Origin: JACVRW01 sp963803245
GTDB taxonomy: Bacteria > Actinomycetota > Thermoleophilia > Solirubrobacterales > Thermoleophilaceae
DNA: 64,000 bases
Assembly: GCA_963803245.1 (NCBI GenBank)
Contig: CAWDLI010000015.1
Coordinates: 124,001-188,000, forward strand
Reading direction: 5' to 3'
In this document: in pieces, positions 8,377-17,154 of the stretch
Numbering within the stretch: the stretch's first letter is position 1
How the letters are laid out: each line of letters opens with the position of its first letter
Made by a program: the position numbers and the translations under genes
Notes under the pieces: generated by a model
Databases searched by the model: none
Told to the model about the DNA's origin: nothing
The model's input: only the letters and a program-made list of their open reading frames with translations

Positions 8377-8404
8377 TGCCCCGGACACTGTAGAAGGCAC
8401 TCCA

Positions 8405-9136
8405 TTGCGCATCGCCCTGCTCTCAGACGTGCACGGCAATCTGCCCGCCTTCGGGGCGGTGCTCGGCGACGTCGAATCGACCGATGTGGACGAGATTTGG
8501 TGTCTGGGCGATCTGGTGGGCTACGGCGCCCAGCCCGACGGATGCGTGGCTCTGGCACGCGAGCGATGCGATGTCTGTCTGGCCGGTAACCACGACCTCG
8601 TCGTGACCGGAGCCATCGACCTAGCCGACTTCTCCGCGACCGCCGCCGCGGCGGCGCGCTGGACGCGTGACCACATCTCCGAGGAGTCGCTCGGGTTCCT
8701 CAAGGGGCTCGAGCCGTTCGACACCACGCGCGAGCTCGGCCTCTACCACGCCAGTCCGCGCGACCCGGTCTGGGAGTACGTGCTCTCCACCTGGCAGGCC
8801 GGCGAGTGCATGAACGCGATGGAGGCGCGGGTGGGCGCGATCGGGCACTCCCACGTGGCGCTCTTCTTCTACCGCCAGGAGGACCGGCCGGTGCACGGCG
8901 CGCCCGCGCAGGGCGGCACCGAGCTCGACATCTCGGAGGGCAGGTGGCTGCTCAACCCGGGCGGCGTGGGCCAGCCGCGCGACGGCGACCCGCGCGCCGC
9001 CTGGCTGCTCGTGGACACCGATGCCTGGACCGCCGACTGGCGGCGGGTCGAGTACCCGATCGACGAGGCCGCGCGGGCGATCAAGGCCGCCGGTCTCCCG
9101 GTGGGCCTCGCCAAACGCCTCTACGACGGCCAGTGA
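8405..9136 (+). CDS. Calcineurin-like metallophosphoesterase (YfcE/MJ0936-type)
   Basis: A 243-residue phosphoesterase. The binuclear-metal motifs are DVHGN (about residue 7), GDLVGYG (GD motif, about 30), GNHD (about 57), and the late GHSH around residue 142. The family hydrolyses phosphodiesters or phosphomonoesters; the substrate here is unknown. The TTG start at 8405 is chosen because it directly precedes LRIALLSDVHGN and has GAAGG upstream. An in-frame ATG at 8309 would overlap the divergent M48 gene. Its stop overlaps the lipoprotein start by 4 bp, so it heads a three-gene operon with the lipoprotein and a Ser/Thr kinase. Confidence 0.85.
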   Translation: MRIALLSDVHGNLPAFGAVLGDVESTDVDEIWCLGDLVGYGAQPDGCVALARERCDVCLAGNHDLVVTGAIDLADFSATAAAAARWTRDHISEESLGFLKGLEPFDTTRELGLYHASPRDPVWEYVLSTWQAGECMNAMEARVGAIGHSHVALFFYRQEDRPVHGAPAQGGTELDISEGRWLLNPGGVGQPRDGDPRAAWLLVDTDAWTADWRRVEYPIDEAARAIKAAGLPVGLAKRLYDGQ

Positions 9137-9630
9137 GGGCGCGGGCCACAGCAGCCGTCTGCCTCGCGCTCGTCGCGTTCGCGGCGGGCTGCGGCGCCGA
9201 CGAGGAGGGCCGGCCGATCCCGCCGCGCTTCGCCACGGCGCTCGAGAACCGTCTCGACCGGATCGAGCAGGACATGTCGCAGGGGAGCCTCGAGGCCTGC
9301 CAGGAGGCGCTCGACATAGACCTCGAGATCCAGCGGATCGTGGACAGCCTCCCCGAAGACGTGGACCAGGAGGTCAGCGACGCCCTGCGACGCAGCTTCG
9401 ACCGGCTCTTCGAGCTGGTGGGCCAGGAGTGCAACGAGCTCGACCAGACGGAGACCGAGACCACTCCCACGGAGACGGAGACCGTTCCCACCGAGACCGA
9501 GACCGTGCCGACAGAGACGGTCCCCCCGCCGACCGAGACCGTGACGGTCCCGACGACTCCCGAGACGCCGACCGTGCCCACCACTCCGGACGAGTCCGGC
9601 GGCGCCGAGGCACCGGGGGACGGCCAATGA
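9133..9630 (+). CDS. Thr/Glu/Pro-rich lipoprotein
   Basis: A 165-residue predicted lipoprotein beginning with GTG inside the previous stop (GTGA overlap). The signal peptide ends in a lipobox FAAGC at about residues 17-21. A helical acidic middle part (about 30-105) contains a cysteine pair that could form a disulfide (EACQEAL and GQECNEL). The last 55 residues are simple repeats of TETE, TVPTETE and TVPTTPE, which would make an extended extracytoplasmic stalk. No family is recognised. The 4-bp overlaps on both sides put it in one operon with a phosphoesterase and a membrane Ser/Thr kinase, so it may be a ligand or partner of the kinase. That is inference. Confidence 0.7.
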   Translation: MRARATAAVCLALVAFAAGCGADEEGRPIPPRFATALENRLDRIEQDMSQGSLEACQEALDIDLEIQRIVDSLPEDVDQEVSDALRRSFDRLFELVGQECNELDQTETETTPTETETVPTETETVPTETVPPPTETVTVPTTPETPTVPTTPDESGGAEAPGDGQ

Positions 9631-10829
9631 CCGTTCCCGCCATGGTGGCCGACCGCTATCGCATCGAGCGCAGGCTCGGGGCGGGCGGCATGTCCACTGT
9701 CTTCCAGGCCACCGACACCGTGCTCGAGCGGGCGGTGGCGGTGAAGCTCCTCGCGGAGCACCTGGCCGACGACGAGGCCTTCGTGGCCCGCTTCCAGCGC
9801 GAAGCGCGAGCGGCGGCCCGGCTCCAGCACCCCAACGTCGTGCAGGTGTTCGACTCCGGCCGGGATCCCGAGAGCCAGCGCCACTACATCGTCATGGAGT
9901 ACGTCGACGGCCCCTCGTGCGCCGACCTCCTGCGCGAGCAAAAGGTGCTCGACATCGACGACACCGTCGCGATCCTCCGCGACGCCTGCCACGGGCTCGA
10001 CTACGCCCACCGGGCCGGAGTCGTGCACCGCGACGTGAAGCCCGGCAACCTCCTGATCGCCGAGGAGGTGCACACCACGAAGATCGCCGACTTCGGCATC
10101 GCCAAGGCGGCCGAGCTCACCCGCATCACCCAGGTGGGCTCCGTGCTCGGCACGGCCGCCTACCTCTCGCCCGAGCAGGCGCACGGCGAGGAGGCCGGCC
10201 CGCCGTCGGACATCTACTCGCTCGGGGTCTGCGCGTACCAGTTCCTCACCGGGCGGTTGCCGCACGAGTACACGTCGCTTACCGAGCTGGCGCTGAAGCA
10301 GCAGCAGGATGCGGTCACGCCGATCACCGAGCTGCGGCCGGACGTGCCCCCCGAGCTGGACGAGGCCGTGCGCCTCTGCCTCGAGCGCGAGGCCGACCGG
10401 CGCTACTCCTCCGCCCTTCAGTTCGCGCAGGCGATCGAGGCCGGGCGCCGCGGGGAGTCCACCGACGTGACTCGCCGGCTCGCGCTGGAGGACACGGACG
10501 CCACACGGGCCATGCAGGTCGAGGAGACATCGGCCACCCGGGCCCTCCGCTCACGCCCCGTGCCGATGCCCCCACTGGAGCCGCGGACCCCGGCTCCGGT
10601 GACGCGGCCGGAGCGCCGCTCGCGCGACGACGCGCAGTCGCGCAGGCAGGCGGCGCGCCGGAGACAGCTGGGCACCTTCCTCGCCCTGCTCGCGATCCTC
10701 GCGGCGATCGGCGTGGTGGGCCTGGTGCTCCTGACCTCGACGCAGGATCAGGTGCAGCCGGTGGACCAGAGCACGGTCCAGGACCAGATCGACGGGCTGC
10801 GCGACTTCATCCAGGAGCACTCACGCTGA
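9627..10829 (+). CDS. Membrane Ser/Thr protein kinase (PknB-like, no PASTA)
   Basis: A 400-residue Hanks-type kinase. Visible: glycine loop LGAGGMSTVF (about 17), lysine in VAVKLL (about 40), HRDVKPGN (about 134), DFG (about 154), and the APE equivalent SPEQ. A juxtamembrane stretch (about 285-340) carries repeated threonine motifs (DVTRR, DATRAM, SATRAL), plausible autophosphorylation or FHA-docking sites. One transmembrane segment (about 348-370) leads to a tail of only about 30 residues, with no PASTA domain. Its ATG overlaps the lipoprotein stop. The 3' end overlaps convergent tgt by 23 bp. Confidence 0.9.
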   Translation: MTVPAMVADRYRIERRLGAGGMSTVFQATDTVLERAVAVKLLAEHLADDEAFVARFQREARAAARLQHPNVVQVFDSGRDPESQRHYIVMEYVDGPSCADLLREQKVLDIDDTVAILRDACHGLDYAHRAGVVHRDVKPGNLLIAEEVHTTKIADFGIAKAAELTRITQVGSVLGTAAYLSPEQAHGEEAGPPSDIYSLGVCAYQFLTGRLPHEYTSLTELALKQQQDAVTPITELRPDVPPELDEAVRLCLEREADRRYSSALQFAQAIEAGRRGESTDVTRRLALEDTDATRAMQVEETSATRALRSRPVPMPPLEPRTPAPVTRPERRSRDDAQSRRQAARRRQLGTFLALLAILAAIGVVGLVLLTSTQDQVQPVDQSTVQDQIDGLRDFIQEHSR

Positions 10830-11980
10830 GCCCGGCCGCGTGGTCGGCGTAGCGGCCGGCCACGATCGCCTCCCGCAGTCCGCTCATCAGCTCCTCCATG
10901 AACGTGAGGTTGTGGATTGTCAGCAGCCGCGCGGCCGTCGGCTCGTTCGCGCGCAGGAGGTAGTGGAGGTAGGCGCGCGTGTGCTGGCGGCAGGCTGTGC
11001 AGCCGCAACCCTCGGCGATCGGCTCCCGGCTCGTCCGGTGGGCGCTCTTCGTGAGGTCGAGCCGCCAGCGCCGCGGCCGGGTCCTGGACGAGAGCGGTGC
11101 CGTGCCGGGCCAGCCGGGTGGGCGTGGCGCAGTCGAAGAGGTCGATCCCGGCGCCGACGGCGTGGAGAATGTCGTCCACGTCGCCGATGCCGAGCAGGTG
11201 CCGCGCGCGCTCGTCGTCGAGTCCCCGCAGGGACCACCCGACCACCTCGCGCATCTGCTCCTTCGACTGCCCGAGCGAGCCCCCGATCGCGATGCCGTCC
11301 ACCGGTGCGGCGTTCACGTAGGCGGTCGACTCGGCGCGCAGGTCCTCGTGCACTCCGCCCTGGACGATCCCGAACACGAGCTGATCGCGCGGTCCGTGCT
11401 CGGCGTGCCAGGCAAGGCAGCGGTCGAGCCAGCGGTGGGTGCGCTGCATCGAGCTCGCCGTGTAGTCGCGATCCACGTGGAACGGCGTGCACTCGTCGAA
11501 GGCGAGCGCGATGTCCGAGCCGAGCGCGGCCTGCACCTCCATCGAGGTCTCCGGCCCCATGAAGCGCTCCTCTCCGGCGAGGTATGAGCGGAAGCGCACC
11601 CCCTCCTCCTCGATCGACACGATCATCGACTTCCGCTCGCCGCGCCGGCGCTTGATCTCCTCGGCCACCGACCCGTGGCCCATCGAGAACACCTGGTAAC
11701 CGCCCGAGTCGGTGACGATGGCCCGGTCCCAGCCCATGAACTCATGCAGCCCGCCGAGCTCGGCGATCAGCTCGTGCCCCGGCTGGATGAACAGGTGGAA
11801 GGTGTTGCCGAGCACCATGTCGTAGCCCAGGTCCGCGACCTCCGACGACTGCATCGTCTTTACCGTGGCCGTCGACGCCAGTGGAACGAAGGCCGGGGTC
11901 CTGACCTCTCCGTGGCCGGTACGAAGGACGCCCGCGCGGGCGGACCCGTCGCGGGCGTCGATGGAGAACGCCTGGCTCAC
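10807..11980 (-). CDS. tgt: Queuine tRNA-ribosyltransferase, frameshifted
   Basis: tRNA-guanine transglycosylase, which exchanges the wobble guanine of GUN anticodons for a 7-deazaguanine. The N-terminal part is intact, with catalytic Asp in TDSGGYQVFS and the nucleophile Asp in DLFDCATPTR. At about 11075-11082 one extra base breaks the frame. The other frame then continues with RRWRLDLTKS, the zinc site CGCTAC plus a downstream His in TIHNLTF, and ends at 10807. Removing one base gives exactly 390 codons. A sequencing error or very recent mutation is likely. The GTG start has a TAGCCT -10 box 7 nt upstream. No other queuosine genes are visible. Confidence 0.85.
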
Positions 11981-12012
11981 TCGCGCCAGGCTAGATGGTC
12001 GCCTCCCCCGGA

Positions 12013-12477
12013 CTAGGTTTCCTGAGCTGTGCCCTCGAGCGCCGGGGGGCTGCCGTTGCCGGCGCCCGCCTTTATCTCCACCTTCCGGGGCTTCCGCTCC
12101 TCCGGCTTGGGGATCCGTACCTCCAGCACGCCGTGGTCGAACTCGGCGGCAATCCCGTCGGGATCCACACCGTCGGGAAGGGACAGCGAGCGGGTGAAGG
12201 AGCCGAACGGGCGCTCATAGCGGTACCACCCCTGTTCGCCGCCGCGCTCCTCGACGCTGCGCTGCCCGGCGATCGTGAGCGTCCCGTCCTGCACCTCGAT
12301 CGACACATCTGCCTCGGCCACACCGGGCAGGTCGGCCTTCAGCACGTACCGATCCCCGGCCTCCCAGAGATCCATCGGCGGCACCCATCCGCGCGACTTC
12401 TCCTCGCCGCCGAAGAAAGCGTCGAAGAGACGGTCGACATCCCGCGAGAAGGCCTGCGGCCTGACGACGATAGCCAT
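12013..12477 (-). CDS. Hsp20/alpha-crystallin small heat-shock protein
   Basis: A 154-residue small heat-shock chaperone that holds unfolded proteins and prevents aggregation. The N-terminal arm contains FSRDVDRLFDAFF. The alpha-crystallin domain spans about 38-130 (ADLPGVAEADVSIEVQDGTLTIAG and GVLEVRIPKPE). A variable C-terminal tail follows; the usual IxI motif appears as VRIPK within the last strand rather than in the tail. A strong Shine-Dalgarno GGAGGTG precedes the ATG. It has its own promoter, whose TTGACA overlaps the stop of the upstream gpmI gene, with an HspR-like inverted repeat around it. Confidence 0.93.
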   Translation of the reverse strand: MAIVVRPQAFSRDVDRLFDAFFGGEEKSRGWVPPMDLWEAGDRYVLKADLPGVAEADVSIEVQDGTLTIAGQRSVEERGGEQGWYRYERPFGSFTRSLSLPDGVDPDGIAAEFDHGVLEVRIPKPEERKPRKVEIKAGAGNGSPPALEGTAQET

Positions 12478-12517
12478 TTCACACCTCCAAGACTGGGTTG
12501 GACCTGCTACTCAGCGG

Positions 12518-12547
12518 AGGGTAAAACCTAAGTCTTTCGTTGTCAAG
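12518..12547 (-). promoter_or_regulatory. hsp20 promoter with HAIR-like (HspR) operator
   Basis: On the minus strand TTGACA (12546-12541) and TACCCT (12523-12518) are separated by 17 bp, a good housekeeping promoter. The expected transcript start near 12511 gives a 33-nt leader with GGAGGTG. Overlapping the -35 box is CTTGACA, 7 nt, ACTTAGG (12547-12527), which agrees with the HspR consensus CTTGAGT-N7-ACTCAAG at 10 of 14 positions. Repression by HspR is inferred; no hspR gene is in the window. Confidence 0.55.
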
Positions 12548-14084
12548 TTTCTTGTAGCAACGAATGCCCGGTCATCGCTTCGGGCTGCGACTGTCCCAAG
12601 AGCTCGAGCACCGTCGGCGCCACGTCGGCCAGCACGCCCCCCTCGCGCACGCCGGCGACCGCGGCGGTGACCACGATCGGAACGGGGTTCATCGAGTGCG
12701 CCGTGTTCGGGCTGCCGTCGGGGTCCAGCATGTGGTCGGCGTTGCCGTGATCGGCGGTCACGATGCAGGCGCCGCCGCTCCCGTGCACCGCCTCGACCAC
12801 CCGGCCGAGGCAGCCGTCCACCGTCTCGATGGCGCGCACGGCGGCTGGGATGTCGCCGGTGTGCCCGACCATGTCCGGATTGGCGAAGTTGATGACGGCG
12901 AAGCCGAACGAGCCATCCCGCCAGGCGTCCACGAACGCGGCCGCCGCCGCCTCGGCTGACATCTCGGGCTTCTCGTCGTAGGTGGCCACGTCGCGCGGGG
13001 AGTCCACGAGGCGGCGCTCCTCGCCGACATACAGGTCCTCCTCGCCGCCGTTGAAGAAGTAGGTCACGTGCGCGTACTTCTCGGTCTCGGCCACGTGCAG
13101 CTGCGCGATGCCGCGCTCGGCGAGCACGGAGGCCAGCGTCAGCGCGGGCCGCGCCGGAGGGAAGGCGATCGGGTAGTCCCAGCCCTCCTGGTAGCTCGTG
13201 AGCGTCGTGAGCGCCACGCGCGGGCGCTCACCGCGTGCGAACTCGGCGAAGTCCTCCTCGCCCAGAGCGCGGGTGAGCTGGCGGGCCCGGTCGGGCCGGA
13301 AGTTGAAGAACACGACGGCGTCACCGTCCCGGATTCGTCCCTCCTCCCCCACGAGCGTCGGTTGGATGAACTCGTCGGTCTCGCCGCGCTCGTATGCCGC
13401 GCGCACCGCCTCCTCGCCGGAGCCGGCGTCCGGCACGTCGGTCCGGGCGTGAACGATGGCGTCCCACGCGCGCTGGGTGCGATCCCAGCGGTGGTCGCGA
13501 TCCATCGCGAAGTAGCGACCCGTGACCGAGGCCACGCGCACACCCTCCCAGCCGTCCACCTCCGCGAGGTTGCCGGCCCCGGAGTCCGGGCTCGTGTCGC
13601 GCCCGTCGGTGAAGGCGTGCAGCACCACGTCCGGCACCTCCTCGCGCGCCGCGAGGTCCACGATCGCGCGCAGGTGGTCCATGCTCGCGTGCACGCCGCC
13701 CGCCGAGACGAGACCCAGCAGGTGCAGGCGCCCGCCGCCCTCGCGCGCCGCGGCGGCGGCCTTCCGCAGCGCCTCGTTCTCTACGAAGGAAGCGTCCTCC
13801 ACCGCCTCGTGGATGCGGGTGATGTCCTGCTTGACCACCGCCCCGGCTCCGAGGTTCAGGTGACCGACCTCCGAGTTGCCCATCTGCCCCTCCGGCAGCC
13901 CCACGGCGGGCCCCCAGGCGGTCAGCGTCGAGTGTGGATGCGCCGCCCAGAGCTCGTCGAAGACGGGCGTGTCCGCCTGCTCCACGGCGTTGCCGGGCCC
14001 GGGCTCGGCGAGCCCCCAACCGTCGAGCACCACCAGGCAGACCGAGGGGACCGGAGGCGCTCCGGGACCGGGCGCGCCGCTCAC
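12543..14084 (-). CDS. gpmI: 2,3-bisphosphoglycerate-independent phosphoglycerate mutase
   Basis: A 513-residue cofactor-independent mutase interconverting 3- and 2-phosphoglycerate, with two metal ions and a phosphoserine intermediate. The early VVLDGWGL metal aspartate, the nucleophile serine in QMGNSEVGH (about 70), GRYFAMDRD and RWDR of the phosphotransferase domain, and the late metal motifs HVTYFFNGG, NPDMVGHTG and TADHGNAD are all present. The length is normal. The GTG start at 14084 overlaps the tpiA stop by 4 bp (GTGA), showing translational coupling at the end of the gap-pgk-tpiA operon. Confidence 0.95.
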   Translation of the reverse strand: MSGAPGPGAPPVPSVCLVVLDGWGLAEPGPGNAVEQADTPVFDELWAAHPHSTLTAWGPAVGLPEGQMGNSEVGHLNLGAGAVVKQDITRIHEAVEDASFVENEALRKAAAAAREGGGRLHLLGLVSAGGVHASMDHLRAIVDLAAREEVPDVVLHAFTDGRDTSPDSGAGNLAEVDGWEGVRVASVTGRYFAMDRDHRWDRTQRAWDAIVHARTDVPDAGSGEEAVRAAYERGETDEFIQPTLVGEEGRIRDGDAVVFFNFRPDRARQLTRALGEEDFAEFARGERPRVALTTLTSYQEGWDYPIAFPPARPALTLASVLAERGIAQLHVAETEKYAHVTYFFNGGEEDLYVGEERRLVDSPRDVATYDEKPEMSAEAAAAAFVDAWRDGSFGFAVINFANPDMVGHTGDIPAAVRAIETVDGCLGRVVEAVHGSGGACIVTADHGNADHMLDPDGSPNTAHSMNPVPIVVTAAVAGVREGGVLADVAPTVLELLGQSQPEAMTGHSLLQET

Positions 14085-14854
14085 GAGGAGGCGGCGGCGA
14101 CTATCCGCGCGAGCGACGCAGGATCGAGGCTGGCCCCGCCCACGAGCGCGCCGTCCACGTCCGGCTGGGCCATGATCTCGGCCGCATTCTCCGGCTTCAC
14201 GCTGCCGCCGTAGAGCACGCGCGTGAGCTCGGCCGCTTCCTTGGAGCGGTCCCCCACCAGCGCCCGCACGAACGCGATCGCCTCCTGCGCCTGCTCGGGA
14301 CTGGCCACCTGCCCGGTGCCGATGGCCCAGATCGGCTCGTAGGCGATCACCACCTCGGAGAGCCGCTCGTCCGGCACCTTCTCGAGTCCCTCCTGCACCT
14401 GGTTGCGCAGCTTGCGCTCGGTCTCGCCGCGCTCGCGCTCCTCCTCGGTCTCGCCGACGCAGAGGATCGTGCGTAGGCCGGCCTCGAGCGCCGCCGGGAC
14501 CTTCTCCTGGAGGGCGCGGTCGGTCTCGCAGTTGTAGGTGCGCCGCTCCGAGTGCCCGAGCACTACGCCGTCCACCCCCAGCTCCACGAGCATCGGCGCC
14601 GAGACCTCGCCGGTGAAAGCGCCCTCGGCCTCCTGGTGCATCGTCTGGGCGAGCACCAGCACGCCACTGCCGGCGAGCTTCCGCACGCACTCCTCGAGCG
14701 CGGTGAACGGCACGCAGAGCCCCACGTCCACCGGCCCGGAGGCCACGTCGGGGAGGAGCTCCCGCAACCGGTCGCAGTACTCGGAGGCCTGCGCGCGGGT
14801 GCCCCACATCTTCCAGTTTCCGGCCACGTAGGGCCTGCGGGCCGGGCTAGACAT
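14081..14854 (-). CDS. tpiA: Triosephosphate isomerase
   Basis: A 257-residue TIM-barrel enzyme interconverting glyceraldehyde 3-phosphate and dihydroxyacetone phosphate. The substrate Lys is in GNWKMWG (residue about 14), the electrophilic His in GHSERRT (about 100), and the catalytic Glu in AYEPIWAIGTG (about 172). The phosphate-gripping loop follows there and in LYGGSVKPEN. The ATG at 14854 overlaps the pgk stop by 8 bp. The secG gene often found after tpiA in related bacteria is absent; gpmI follows directly. Confidence 0.96.
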   Translation of the reverse strand: MSSPARRPYVAGNWKMWGTRAQASEYCDRLRELLPDVASGPVDVGLCVPFTALEECVRKLAGSGVLVLAQTMHQEAEGAFTGEVSAPMLVELGVDGVVLGHSERRTYNCETDRALQEKVPAALEAGLRTILCVGETEEERERGETERKLRNQVQEGLEKVPDERLSEVVIAYEPIWAIGTGQVASPEQAQEAIAFVRALVGDRSKEAAELTRVLYGGSVKPENAAEIMAQPDVDGALVGGASLDPASLARIVAAASS

Positions 14855-16052
14855 CGTCGAGCGCCTCGAGTCCCGGCAGGTCGCGGCCCTCGAGCAGCTC
14901 GAGCGCCGCGCCTCCGCCGGTCGAGAGGTGATCGACCTCGTCGGCCAGGCCGAACGACGCGAGCGCCGCCGCGGAGTCTCCGCCGCCCACGACGGTCGTG
15001 CCCGGCGACGCCGCCACCGCGTCGGCCACGGCGCGCGTACCGACGGCAAACGGCTCCAGCTCGAAGGCGCCCATCGGGCCGTTCCAGAACACCGTGCCGG
15101 CCCGCTCGAGCACCGCCGCGTAGGCGGCGATCGTGCGCGGCCCCACGTCGAGCCCCATCCAGCCGTCGGGAACGTCCGTCCCGTCCAGCTGGCGCACCTC
15201 GGCGTCGGCGCCGAAGCGGTCGCCCAGCACCAGGTCCACGGGCAGCAGCAGCCGGCAGTTGCTCGACTCGGACTTGGCGAGCGCCGCACGCGCGAGCTCC
15301 ACCCCCTCCTCCTCGACGAGCGAGTCCCCGGTGGAGCGGCCCTGGGCCCTGAAGAAGGCGAAGCACATCGCGCCGCCCACGAGCAGCGTGTCGGCGGTCT
15401 CGAGGAACCGGTCGATCAGCGCCACCTTGTCGCTCACCTTCGCCCCGCCGAGCACCACGACCAGCGGGCGCTCCGGCTGCTCGACGATCGAGCGCAGCGT
15501 CGTGACCTCGCGCTCCAGCAGGCAGCCGGCCACGGCCGGGCTCACGAGCTCGGCCACGCCTGCCGTCGAGGCGTGGGCGCGATGCGCGGCCCCGAAGGCG
15601 TCGTTCACGTACGCGTCCGCGAACGCGGCCAGCTCCTGCGCCAGCTTCGCGTCGTCCTTGGTCTCACCCGGCTCCCAGCGCGTGTTCTCGAGCACCAGCA
15701 CCTCGCCCGGGCGCAGCGAGTCGGCCAGCTCTCGCGCCTCTGGGCCCACGACCTCGGGCGCCTGCTTCACCGGCACGTGAATCAGCTCCGCCAGGCGCTC
15801 CGCGGCGGGTCGCAGGGAGGTGTCCGGCTCGCGGTCCTTCGGGCGGCCGAGGTGCGAGCAGAGCACCAGCCGGGCGCCGCGGTCCAGCAGCAGCTCGATC
15901 GTGGGCAGCGCCGCACGGATCCGGGCGTCGTCCGTCACGCGGCCGCCCGCCAGCGGGACGTTGAAGTCCACGCGCACGAGCACTCGCGTGCCCGCCTCGA
16001 TGTCCAGGTCCCGGACGGTGCGCTTGCCGAGTCCGGAGACGGCCCTAGGCAA
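14847..16052 (-). CDS. pgk: Phosphoglycerate kinase
   Basis: A 401-residue monomeric kinase that makes ATP from 1,3-bisphosphoglycerate. The substrate-binding N-terminal motif RVLVRVDFNVPL (about 24-35), the HLGRPK loop, the LGGAKVSDK nucleotide site and the C-terminal GGGDSAAAL loop are all present. No ATG is available near the conserved start. The TTG at 16052, which overlaps the gap stop by 8 bp, gives the best N-terminus. The overlapping junctions on both sides indicate a single gap-pgk-tpiA-gpmI transcript. Confidence 0.95.
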   Translation of the reverse strand: MPRAVSGLGKRTVRDLDIEAGTRVLVRVDFNVPLAGGRVTDDARIRAALPTIELLLDRGARLVLCSHLGRPKDREPDTSLRPAAERLAELIHVPVKQAPEVVGPEARELADSLRPGEVLVLENTRWEPGETKDDAKLAQELAAFADAYVNDAFGAAHRAHASTAGVAELVSPAVAGCLLEREVTTLRSIVEQPERPLVVVLGGAKVSDKVALIDRFLETADTLLVGGAMCFAFFRAQGRSTGDSLVEEEGVELARAALAKSESSNCRLLLPVDLVLGDRFGADAEVRQLDGTDVPDGWMGLDVGPRTIAAYAAVLERAGTVFWNGPMGAFELEPFAVGTRAVADAVAASPGTTVVGGGDSAAALASFGLADEVDHLSTGGGAALELLEGRDLPGLEALDDV

Positions 16053-17064
16053 CCGGCGCCCCCGCCAGGACCCGCTGGGCGAGGTCCACCACCCGGTTCG
16101 AGTAGCCCCACTCGTTGTCGTACCAGGCCACGACCTTCACGAGCCGCGACTCGATCACCATGGTGAGCTGCGCGTCGAAGACCGAGGAGTACGGGGACGA
16201 CACCACGTCGCTCGACACGATCGGGTCCTCGGTGTACTTCAGGACGCCCTCGAAGCGGCCGGCGTCCGCCCGCTCGGAGAAGGCGGCGTTGATCTCCTCC
16301 GGGGTGGTGTCGCGGCCCACCTCGCACACGAGATCGACCACCGAGCCGGTGATCACGGGCGCGCGCACGGAGATGCCGTTCAGCTTTCCGTTGAGCTCGG
16401 GGATCACGAGCCCGATCGCCTTGGCGGCCCCGGTGGACGTGGGGATCAAGTTGACCGCGGCCGCCCGGGCACGCCGGAGGTCCTTGTGCGGCGCGTCCTG
16501 GAGGCGCTGATCCGCCGTGTAGGCGTGGATCGTGGTCATGATGCCGCGCTCGATCCCGACCGTGTCGTGAAGGACGCGGGCGACCGGGCCCAGGCAGTTG
16601 GTCGTGCACGACGCGTTCGAGATCACGTGGTGGCTCTCGGCGTCGTAGGCGTCGTCGTTCACGCCCAGCACGAGGGTCACGTCGGGGTCGGTGGCGGGCG
16701 CCGAGATGATCACCTTCTTGGCGCCGGCCTCCAGGTGCTTGGCGGCGTCGGGGCGCTTCGTGAAGAGGCCGGTGGACTCGATCACCACGTCCGCGCCCAC
16801 GTCGCTCCAGGGGAGCGCGGCGGGGTCGCGCTCCTCGAACACGCGCAGCTCCTTGCCGTCGACCACGAGGCCGGCGGCGGTCGCCTCCACCTCGCCCGGG
16901 AACGGGCCCAGGATCGAGTCGTACTTGAGGAGGTGCGCCAGCGTCTCGTTGTCCGTGATGTCGTTCACGCCGACCCAGTCGATGTCGGCGCCACGCGCAT
17001 GCGCAGCCCTGAATACGTTGCGGCCGATGCGGCCGAAGCCGTTGATGCCTGCCCGCAGTGGCAT
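16045..17064 (-). CDS. gap: Type I glyceraldehyde-3-phosphate dehydrogenase
   Basis: A 339-residue NAD-dependent dehydrogenase. It has the Rossmann GxGxxG motif in GINGFGRIGR, the catalytic cysteine in SNASCTTNCLGP (about 155), the catalytic histidine in MTTIHAYTADQ, and the C-terminal WYDNEWGYSNRV. A GGGAG Shine-Dalgarno lies 7 nt before the ATG, unlike the many leaderless genes here, so this operon head is translated by the conventional route. Upstream lies rapZ after a 90-bp gap, with neither yvcK nor whiA between them. Confidence 0.97.
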   Translation of the reverse strand: MPLRAGINGFGRIGRNVFRAAHARGADIDWVGVNDITDNETLAHLLKYDSILGPFPGEVEATAAGLVVDGKELRVFEERDPAALPWSDVGADVVIESTGLFTKRPDAAKHLEAGAKKVIISAPATDPDVTLVLGVNDDAYDAESHHVISNASCTTNCLGPVARVLHDTVGIERGIMTTIHAYTADQRLQDAPHKDLRRARAAAVNLIPTSTGAAKAIGLVIPELNGKLNGISVRAPVITGSVVDLVCEVGRDTTPEEINAAFSERADAGRFEGVLKYTEDPIVSSDVVSSPYSSVFDAQLTMVIESRLVKVVAWYDNEWGYSNRVVDLAQRVLAGAPVA

Positions 17065-17154
17065 GGTGCCGCTCCCTTCTGACTAGGTGTCCCGAGGCGC
17101 GCGTCTACGGCCCGGCGAAGGGCCCGAATCTACCGAACCCCCTCGCGAGCGGAG

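Noticed and set aside
9450..9600. ACCGAGAC microsatellite-like repeat
   Set aside because: It codes the Thr/Glu stalk of the lipoprotein in one frame; treated as part of that gene.
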